Part shown: positions 7,691 to 12,183 of the stretch, in pieces
Numbering within the stretch: the stretch's first letter is position 1
How the letters are laid out: every line of letters begins with the position of its first letter
Source of the DNA: Glaciecola sp. UBA2563
GTDB taxonomy: Bacteria > Pseudomonadota > Gammaproteobacteria > Enterobacterales > Alteromonadaceae
Direction: 5' to 3'
Assembly: GCA_002340325.1 (NCBI GenBank)
Contig: DDLV01000023.1
Location: forward strand, 1-12,183
DNA: 12,183 bases
Position numbers and translations under genes: made by a program
Notes under the pieces: model-generated
Told to the model about the DNA's origin: nothing
The model's input: the letters and a program-made list of their open reading frames with translations, nothing else
Database searches by the model: none

Positions 7691-7726
7691 CTCTCAACTG
7701 CATCTATGCTGCGTTGAGGGCCTTTT
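7691..7726 (+). terminator. Hairpin between receptor and phosphatase genes, possible attenuator
   Basis: CTCTCAAC (7691-7698) pairs with GTTGAGGG (7713-7720), with one G-T pair and an inner GCAT/ATGC helix, and is followed by CCTTTT. The T run is short, so this is probably a partial terminator or mRNA processing site that lowers phosphatase expression relative to the receptor. The phosphatase ribosome binding site GGAG (7728-7731) follows directly. Confidence 0.5.
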
Positions 7727-7738
7727 CGGAGAATTGCA

Positions 7739-8848
7739 ATGCAAAAATTTTTATTAGGTTTACTCTTTGTAAGTTGCAGTAGCATGTGCCTTCACTTGCA
7801 CGCTGCGGAGTTAAAACAGGCTGAGGTCATAAATGGGGACAGTGCGACTGATTACCTTTTTTCCTGGTCTACAGTACCTCACAATGAGACAGTGAACATT
7901 GAATGGTCTTATGATCCTAGTTTTGTCCCAGGTACGGGGACTCATATCGCCAAAACTAATCAGAGCCAGGCTCATTGGAAGGCAAAAGACGGCAAAAAGC
8001 GAAGGTACTTTGCGATCACAACAGAAAGTGGTGACACCGAAAAAGTTGCTGTAAGACTATTACCGCTCGAGGGTGGTCGTAATTTTAGGGATTTAGGCGG
8101 ATACAAAACAAGTGATGGCCGCACAGTAAAATGGGGACATGTTTTTCGCTCAGGTACAATGCACTCTTTGACAAGCAGCGACTACAGTTATTTGTCTGAC
8201 GTGGGCATAAGAACCATTTGTGATTTTCGTGATCAACGTGAACGCGATGATGAACCTACAAATTGGCAAGCAGGTGATTTAGATTACAAAGTATTTGCTG
8301 ATCCCAAAGAGAGAGATTCAAGCGAAAACCCAATGTTTGCGACTCTTCTTGACCCCGAATCTTCTCCCGAAGACGTTAAACTTTCAATGGCTGCAGGTTA
8401 TTCTGATATAGCATTGCGAGAAAAAGAAGGCTATACCGCGATGTTCAAAGAGTTGGTAAACGGCAATGTACCGCTAGCGTTTAATTGTGCCGCTGGAAAA
8501 GATCGCGCAGGTACTGCCGCTGCGTTGATTTTGACGGCATTAGGCGTACCAGAGCAAACAGTAGTGCATGATTACCAACTATCTGATGACTATGTTGATT
8601 TTACCAGTGAATTTTTAAATCCAGAAAAGCGTGAAAAAGCTCTGGCAGCTGAAGATCATCCTTACGCGTTCTTGTATAAATTACCGCCGGAAAAAGTAGC
8701 CCCTCTTTTATCATCTGATCCCATATTTATTGAAACCAGTTTCGCTGATCTCAAAGAAAAATACGGTAGTGTGCTTAACTTCATAAAACAAGAGCTTAAC
8801 GTAAGTGATGAAGATATCGAAAAGATGAGAAATGCTTTGTTAATTTAA
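7739..8848 (+). CDS. Exported tyrosine-phosphatase-3-type cysteine phosphatase
   Basis: The 369-residue protein has a signal peptide (MQKFLLGLLFVSC, cleavage likely after the LHA or HAA near residue 22). A beta-rich domain with fibronectin-III-like spacing follows (about residues 25-108). From about residue 110 comes a catalytic domain of the tyrosine phosphatase 3 family: NFRDLGGYKTSDGRTVKWG from residue 115, then VFRSG and a helical segment with ICDFRDQRE. The C-x5-R loop is NCAAGKDRAG, with Cys250 as nucleophile and Arg256 as phosphate ligand. Related bacterial enzymes hydrolyse phosphotyrosine and in some cases phosphoserine or phosphoinositides. The residue before the cysteine is Asn249 where His is usual, and the residue after the arginine is Ala rather than Thr. 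The protein is expected in the periplasm or outside the cell. It starts 79 bases after the receptor stop codon on the same strand, so the two are probably cotranscribed. The true substrate is unknown. Confidence 0.88.
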   Translation: MQKFLLGLLFVSCSSMCLHLHAAELKQAEVINGDSATDYLFSWSTVPHNETVNIEWSYDPSFVPGTGTHIAKTNQSQAHWKAKDGKKRRYFAITTESGDTEKVAVRLLPLEGGRNFRDLGGYKTSDGRTVKWGHVFRSGTMHSLTSSDYSYLSDVGIRTICDFRDQRERDDEPTNWQAGDLDYKVFADPKERDSSENPMFATLLDPESSPEDVKLSMAAGYSDIALREKEGYTAMFKELVNGNVPLAFNCAAGKDRAGTAAALILTALGVPEQTVVHDYQLSDDYVDFTSEFLNPEKREKALAAEDHPYAFLYKLPPEKVAPLLSSDPIFIETSFADLKEKYGSVLNFIKQELNVSDEDIEKMRNALLI

Positions 8849-8863
8849 TTCTTTCGCTTTACT

Positions 8864-8894
8864 AAAAAAACGACGTCAAATGACGTCGTTTTTT
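8864..8894. terminator. Bidirectional intrinsic terminator after the phosphatase gene
   Basis: An A run (8864-8870), CGACGTCA (8871-8878), two A, TGACGTCG (8881-8888) and a T run (8889-8894) form a nearly perfect palindrome. A T run follows the stem on either strand, so it can stop transcription both ways. It lies 15 bases after the phosphatase stop codon. It is probably also the original terminator of the convergent alkaline phosphatase gene. Confidence 0.9.
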
Positions 8895-8947
8895 ATTACA
8901 AGAAATACTAGAGCGTGTTGATCTTTCGTGTACATTTTTGCAGAAGT

Positions 8948-9032
8948 TTGTGCTCAATTTATACAACGCAGAGCGACTGCTGTGTAGTAATTCTACATGA
9001 AGGAGCGATAAAGCAGTAGAAATTGAGCACAA
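8948..9032. repeat. Internal hairpin arm 1 of the MITE-like element
   Basis: The outer helix is a perfect 13-bp inverted repeat: TTGTGCTCAATTT (8948-8960) with 9020-9032. Inside it ACTGCT (8976-8981) pairs with AGCAGT (9012-9017), and at the tip TGTAG (8983-8987) pairs with CTACA (8993-8997) around loop TAATT. GAGCGA occurs as a direct repeat at 8971-8976 and 9003-9008, in the unpaired parts. Confidence 0.8.
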
Positions 9033-9046
9033 GCGCTGCCCAAAGG

Positions 9047-9144
9047 GTTCAACCTGAGGCCTTTTATTCGTTGTTGGTTACTCTTGACGTAGGAAGCGCT
9101 ATGCCTGCGAGTAACCGCCTAGACTAAAAGGCCTCAGATTGAAC
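9047..9144. repeat. Internal hairpin arm 2 of the MITE-like element
   Basis: The outer helix pairs 9047-9066 with 9125-9144, 19 of 20 positions, centred on GAGGCCTTTTA. Inside it GGTTACTC (9076-9083) pairs perfectly with GAGTAACC (9109-9116). At the tip GTAGG (9089-9093) pairs with CCTGC (9104-9108) including one G-T pair. The arm starts 14 bases after arm 1 and ends six bases before the right terminal repeat. Confidence 0.8.
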
Positions 9145-9187
9145 AAAATTTGTACACGAAAGATCAACACGCTCTAGAGCCTACTTC

Positions 9188-10765
9188 TTATTTTGTTCCT
9201 TCTTGAAGTACACTCAACATGACATCAAATACAGACGTATTATCAACGTAGTTTCCGTCCCAGTCATAAACATCGCCCCACAACTTAGCTGCTTGTCTAT
9301 CCGTTCTGGTAAACTCAATGAATTTTTCGGCACCATTGCCAATTGCCCAAAGAGGTACTAAATCGTTAGTGTGATTACCGGATGAAAACTGAAATCCAGG
9401 CAAGTTTCCTTTACCTTTGTCTTGAACCGCAAGAAATTCAATAAATGTATCCTCTTTCGGATCAAAGCGTGCAGAAGCAATTGCGTCTTCACTTCTATCA
9501 TTTGCTACAGGGCCACCAACGCTATTTGTCCATGTGCCTTCCCCCCATATGCCGCCACACTCGTGATCTGATGTGACGATCAGTAACGTTTCATCCCAGC
9601 CTGTATTTTCTTCAACCCATTGTATTACGGCATCGACAGCTTTATTAAAGTCCATTTGTTCTTCAATGTAACGCGGCATGTTATTGGCGTGACCCATCCA
9701 GTCAATTGCGCCACCTTCGATCATCAAGAAAAAACCATTATCGTTGTTTTCTAGCACATTAAGAGCGCCAACGCTCATAGTGGCTAAGTCAGGTACTCGC
9801 TCATTAAATGCCATACCTGATGGTGTATTTCCTTCGCCTAATTCCTCTCTTGCTGCCTGAAGCGTCGCACCCGCTTGTGCGATACCTACCACTCGTTCTG
9901 GGACTTCTATATTATTTGCCAGTGCAGTAAAGTCAGCCTTAGTTTCGATTAATGTAAATCCATTAATGCCTTCATCAGATGTCATCTTTTCAAATGTTTC
10001 TTCTCCGCCTACATATTGATAGTCAAGTTCATCCGTTTTTCGATTACCACTATTGTCATAAAAAGGATGACCAGCTCCCATAATGACATCCAAGTCACTT
10101 TCTATCATCTCGTTGAATATGGCAGCATAGTTGTTACGCGATACGTTGTGTGAAATAACTGCGGCAGGGGTTGCATGGGATACCATTACACTGGCAACTG
10201 CGCCTCCCGATAGTCCGCGTTGCATAGCTAATTCGGCAATTGTGGTAAAATTGTTCTTTCCTGTCCAATCCTTATTAAGTCGACCAAGTGTTGTCTTGCG
10301 TCCACTTAGCAAGGCAGTTCCGGCTGCTGCGCTATCGGTATACGAGGTATAACTTCCCGAATCTGTAAAGTCACCCGACATTGCATTTTCAAATTTAGTC
10401 CAACGTGTCGTGGGGTCATATGTTTGAGGAATTGCACCTGCAATCATACTGGGCTCTGCAGTTCTTGGGATAATGTCGCCTTCATTGTCGACGAAATTTA
10501 ACGCCGTATGCTCGAGACCGAACAGGTAAGATTTTGAATTATCTGGTCGAGTAATCTGGTACGTCTGATTCCCGGCCTTACCCTGATAATAATCAGCGGC
10601 TAACCATCCATTAAAACCGATGCCGTCTGAAACCATCAAGATAATCCGCGTATTTTTTTTGATTTCACCGGCTTGAATGGTCTCTACGGGTGTTGAAGTG
10701 CAACCGAAAAGGGTCAAAATGACAATTAACGTTAAACTCCAACCCGATACAAATTTTGTTTTCAC
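9188..10765 (-). CDS. Alkaline phosphatase, PhoA family, predicted lipoprotein
   Basis: The 525-residue enzyme hydrolyses phosphate monoesters in the periplasm or at the outer membrane. The N-terminus has a hydrophobic stretch and a lipobox-like LFGC with Cys22 as the lipidation site, so membrane anchoring is likely. PhoA-family active-site motifs appear in order: Asp47 (VSDGIG), nucleophile Ser145 (TDSAAAG), His197/Thr199 (SHATPAA), Glu350, Asp355 and His359 (EGGAIDWMGH), Asp400/His401 (TSDHECGG) and His465 (GNHTNDLVPLW). His197 and Trp356 replace Asp153 and Lys328 of E. coli PhoA, as in cold-active Vibrio and TAB5 enzymes. The start is taken as GTG 10765 because AAGGAAG lies just upstream and the signal sequence follows at once. 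An ATG at 10855 would add 30 residues before the signal. It converges on the phosphatase gene. No clear promoter or Pho box was found. Confidence 0.93.
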   Translation of the reverse strand: MKTKFVSGWSLTLIVILTLFGCTSTPVETIQAGEIKKNTRIILMVSDGIGFNGWLAADYYQGKAGNQTYQITRPDNSKSYLFGLEHTALNFVDNEGDIIPRTAEPSMIAGAIPQTYDPTTRWTKFENAMSGDFTDSGSYTSYTDSAAAGTALLSGRKTTLGRLNKDWTGKNNFTTIAELAMQRGLSGGAVASVMVSHATPAAVISHNVSRNNYAAIFNEMIESDLDVIMGAGHPFYDNSGNRKTDELDYQYVGGEETFEKMTSDEGINGFTLIETKADFTALANNIEVPERVVGIAQAGATLQAAREELGEGNTPSGMAFNERVPDLATMSVGALNVLENNDNGFFLMIEGGAIDWMGHANNMPRYIEEQMDFNKAVDAVIQWVEENTGWDETLLIVTSDHECGGIWGEGTWTNSVGGPVANDRSEDAIASARFDPKEDTFIEFLAVQDKGKGNLPGFQFSSGNHTNDLVPLWAIGNGAEKFIEFTRTDRQAAKLWGDVYDWDGNYVDNTSVFDVMLSVLQEGTK

Positions 10766-10944
10766 TTGATCTTCCTTTATGTATTTTATTTGATGTACAA
10801 AATGTTTTTGAAACCTAAGTACGAAAAAACTATGGCCGTTGTCATGAGTGCTCATACTACTTTTCTTTCATTACATTTTGAGGGCTGATACGAACATAAA
10901 TCAAAATTCGATGAATAAACTGAGTCTTTAGAAAGTCACTTCTA

Positions 10945-10996
10945 TTCATATTAATGCTATTTACATATGAAAAAACATATATATTATATTTCATAT
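10945..10996 (+). promoter_or_regulatory. ArsR operator: three half-sites around the arsR promoter
   Basis: TTCATAT (10945-10951), ATATGAA (10965-10971) and TTCATAT (10990-10996) alternate in orientation and form two nested inverted repeats. They lie just upstream of the -35 box, inside the spacer, and just after the -10 box. Binding of an ArsR-type repressor to any pair would block the promoter. The assignment follows from position and dyad symmetry. The exact ArsR recognition sequence is not known for this organism. Confidence 0.55.
10960..10987 (+). promoter_or_regulatory. Promoter of the ars operon
   Basis: The -35 box TTTACA (10960-10965) and the -10 box TATTAT (10982-10987) are 16 bases apart. 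Transcription would start near 10994, about 20 bases before the arsR start, leaving room for the ribosome binding site AGAGGA (11002-11007). An operator half-site lies in the spacer. Confidence 0.6.
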
Positions 10997-11013
10997 ATGT
11001 GAGAGGACGTACA

Positions 11014-11346
11014 TTGCAACCACTACTTTTTTATAAATGCCTTGCGGATGATACACGTCTAAAAACGATGCTTCTGATTGCAAGATATCGAGAGTTATGT
11101 GTATGTGATTTGCAAGAAGCGATGGACGTAAGTCAACCCAAAATGTCCCGCCATCTTGCTGAATTGCGCAAATGCAATCTCCTTGACGGCGACAGAAGAG
11201 GACAATGGGTGTATTACAGTCTGCACTCAGCATTACCTACATGGGCGCGAAGTGTTTTGACGCAAACACTAGAACAAAACAACCTGTATTTAGAAAGTTG
11301 TTTTATTCGTCTGGCTAAAACAAATGGAAGAATTTGCACCAACTAA
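11014..11346 (+). CDS. arsR: Arsenical resistance operon repressor ArsR
   Basis: The 110-residue ArsR/SmtB winged-helix repressor releases DNA when arsenite binds. ELCVCDL at residues 27-33 (Cys29 and Cys31) is the classical As(III)-binding motif, located at the start of the DNA-binding region. The helix-turn-helix follows as VSQPKMSRHLAELRKCNLL, then a wing with RRGQWVYYSL. The start is taken as TTG 11014: AGAGGA (11002-11007) lies six bases before it, it gives MQPLLFYKCLADDTR, which aligns with ArsR family starts, and the length is normal. The in-frame ATG at 10954 lies inside the promoter and would add 20 atypical residues. It is first in the ars operon; the next gene begins one base after its stop codon. 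Confidence 0.93.
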   Translation: MQPLLFYKCLADDTRLKTMLLIARYRELCVCDLQEAMDVSQPKMSRHLAELRKCNLLDGDRRGQWVYYSLHSALPTWARSVLTQTLEQNNLYLESCFIRLAKTNGRICTN

Positions 11347-11347
11347 C

Positions 11348-11812
11348 ATGAAGATTTTATATGTATGTACACATAATCGCTGCAGGAGCATTCTGTCTGA
11401 AGCGATTACCAATCACCATGCTAATGGCAATATAGAGGCACGTAGTGCAGGTAGCCAACCTAGCGGTGAAGTCCATCCGCTTTCACTTAAATTTTTAGAA
11501 GAATTCGGTATAGCAACATTAGGTTTAAAAAGTCAGTCATGGGATGAATTCGAATCATTCTCACCAGATGTTGTAATTACCGTGTGTGATTCTGCAGCAG
11601 GCGAAGCATGTCCAGTATGGTTTGGAAAAACACTCAAAATTCATTGGGGGCTCGAAGACCCGTCAAAAATAGATGGGCCGGCAGACGTCGTTGCAGATGC
11701 TTTTCGCAAGACTATCAATATCATTAGTGAACGAGTCAAAGCACTGGAGGACGTGAGTCAACGACCTCACAATGAGTGGCAATCAACCCTTGCCTCACTT
11801 GGCGCGGAATAA
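11348..11812 (+). CDS. arsC: Arsenate reductase, low-molecular-weight phosphatase (thioredoxin) type
   Basis: The 154-residue protein reduces arsenate to arsenite in the cytoplasm so that it can be exported. It belongs to the low-molecular-weight tyrosine phosphatase fold: the loop C-x5-R is VCTHNRCRS with Cys7 and Arg13 near the N-terminus. Two more cysteines lie in TVCDSAAGEACPVWFG, eight residues apart, where the thioredoxin-coupled enzymes keep their resolving cysteines. The catalytic Asp-Pro motif is in HWGLEDPSKIDGP. The ATG at 11348 gives MKILYVCTHNRC, the family start. It follows the arsR stop codon with one base between, so translation is probably coupled. An earlier ATG at 11324 overlaps arsR, lacks a ribosome binding site and would add eight residues. 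Redox partner and exact cysteine roles are inferred. Confidence 0.92.
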   Translation: MKILYVCTHNRCRSILSEAITNHHANGNIEARSAGSQPSGEVHPLSLKFLEEFGIATLGLKSQSWDEFESFSPDVVITVCDSAAGEACPVWFGKTLKIHWGLEDPSKIDGPADVVADAFRKTINIISERVKALEDVSQRPHNEWQSTLASLGAE

Positions 11813-11819
11813 CATCATC

Positions 11820-12183
11820 ATGGGATTATTTGAACGCTATTTATCACTATGGGTCGCTCTATGCATTATTACGGGCGTTATTTTTGGTAATATTGCACCG
11901 GGCGTTTTCAGCAAAATCGCAGAGATAGAATATGCACACGTCAATCTTGTGGTAGCCGTCCTGATTTGGTTGATGATTTATCCGATGATGATCCAAATTG
12001 ATTTTGCGTCACTGAAAGATATTGGCAAAAAACCCAAAGGATTGATACTGACACTCGTCGTTAACTGGCTTATCAAACCCTTTACGATGGCGTTATTAGG
12101 TTGGTTATTTTTTAGAGTGTTATTCGCTGATTGGGTTGATCCGCAATCGGCGGGTGAATACATCGCTGGCATGATTTTATTAG
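11820..12183 (+). CDS. acr3: Arsenite efflux permease ACR3, 5' part (cut by window end)
   Basis: The open frame starts at ATG 11820 and remains open to the last base, giving 121 codons. The start MGLFERYLSLWVALCIITG, the segment AVLIWLMIYPMMIQIDF and the later NWLIKPFTMALLGWLFF are typical of the ACR3 (bile/arsenite permease) family, which exports arsenite through the inner membrane. Hydrophobic stretches at about residues 8-28, 41-60, 75-98 and from 114 are the first membrane segments. The essential cysteine of the family lies beyond the window. It begins eight bases after the arsC stop codon and has only a weak GGA (11806-11808) upstream, so it is probably translated by coupling. ArsB is excluded because this N-terminal pattern is not that of the ArsB family. 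Confidence 0.9.
   Translation, partial: MGLFERYLSLWVALCIITGVIFGNIAPGVFSKIAEIEYAHVNLVVAVLIWLMIYPMMIQIDFASLKDIGKKPKGLILTLVVNWLIKPFTMALLGWLFFRVLFADWVDPQSAGEYIAGMILL

Larger units (their letters stand above)
8908..9177. mobile_element. MITE-like element with perfect 27-bp terminal inverted repeats and two internal hairpin arms
   Basis: Bases 8908-8934 are the exact inverse complement of 9151-9177 (27 of 27). Each end begins with the palindrome CTAG, so the element is either bounded by a CTAG target duplication followed by AGCGTGTTGATC, or carries CTAG within its ends. A CTAG-type four-base target is known from the IS5 subgroup; this assignment is inference. The interior holds two further self-complementary blocks (8948-9032 and 9047-9144), so about 60 percent of the bases can pair. 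No open reading frame of useful length and no transposase fragment is present, so it would need a transposase supplied in trans. It sits between two convergent genes, ten bases from the alkaline phosphatase stop codon. Confidence 0.75.

Noticed and set aside
8948..9144. CRISPR array or attC-like integron site
   Set aside because: The repeats are inverted, not direct with regular spacers, and no integron-type core sites were seen.
8908..9180. Degenerate transposase gene inside the inverted-repeat element
   Set aside because: All frames in the element are broken and short, no transposase motif is visible, and the length is fully explained by the repeats and arms.
10766..10855. N-terminal extension of the alkaline phosphatase from ATG 10855
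   Set aside because: It would put 30 polar residues before the signal sequence; GTG 10765 has a good ribosome binding site (AAGGAAG) and leads straight into the lipoprotein signal.
10839..10855. TTGTCAT with ATGAG-TG-CTCAT upstream of the alkaline phosphatase as a Pho box
   Set aside because: TTGTCAT reads on the strand opposite to the gene, the second copy is off by one base in spacing, and the palindrome ATGAG-TG-CTCAT (10844-10855) alone does not identify a regulator.

Overview
The window looks like chromosomal DNA of a marine gammaproteobacterium of the Alteromonadales (Alteromonas/Glaciecola/Paraglaciecola type). This rests on the gene order rpsU-yqeY-dnaG-rpoD, on RpsU, DnaG and RpoD proteins very close to recalled enterobacterial sequences, on fairly AT-rich intergenic DNA, and on a large TonB-dependent receptor next to exported phosphatases. 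The genus is inference; no search was possible.

Bases 1-4967 hold the macromolecular synthesis operon: a sigma70-type promoter (134-162), rpsU (ribosomal protein S21), a strong intrinsic terminator that limits read-through, yqeY, dnaG (primase, TTG start), a 192-bp leader with a candidate extended -10 promoter, and rpoD (main sigma factor, GTG start), closed by an 11-bp-stem terminator. The layout links translation, replication priming and transcription initiation.

Bases 4968-10860 form an accessory block that looks like phosphate-ester scavenging. It has a TonB-dependent outer-membrane receptor (5116-7659), a co-directional exported cysteine phosphatase of the tyrosine phosphatase 3 type (7739-8848), and a convergent lipoprotein alkaline phosphatase of the PhoA family (complement 9188-10765). 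The alkaline phosphatase carries the His/Trp active-site pair known from cold-active marine enzymes. The shared function is inference from neighbourhood.

Between the two convergent phosphatase genes lies the most unusual structure, a non-coding element of about 270 bp (8908-9177). It has perfect 27-bp terminal inverted repeats starting and ending in CTAG, and its interior folds into two further long hairpin arms. It looks like a MITE with a three-way-junction architecture. It apparently separated the alkaline phosphatase gene from a bidirectional terminator (8864-8894) that both genes probably once shared.

Bases 10945-12183 begin an arsenic resistance operon: promoter and operator half-sites, arsR (TTG start), a thioredoxin-type arsenate reductase, and the first 121 codons of an ACR3 arsenite efflux permease that runs off the end.

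The first 133 bases contain only a palindromic hairpin with a repeated CATCCATG motif. No gene is visible there.
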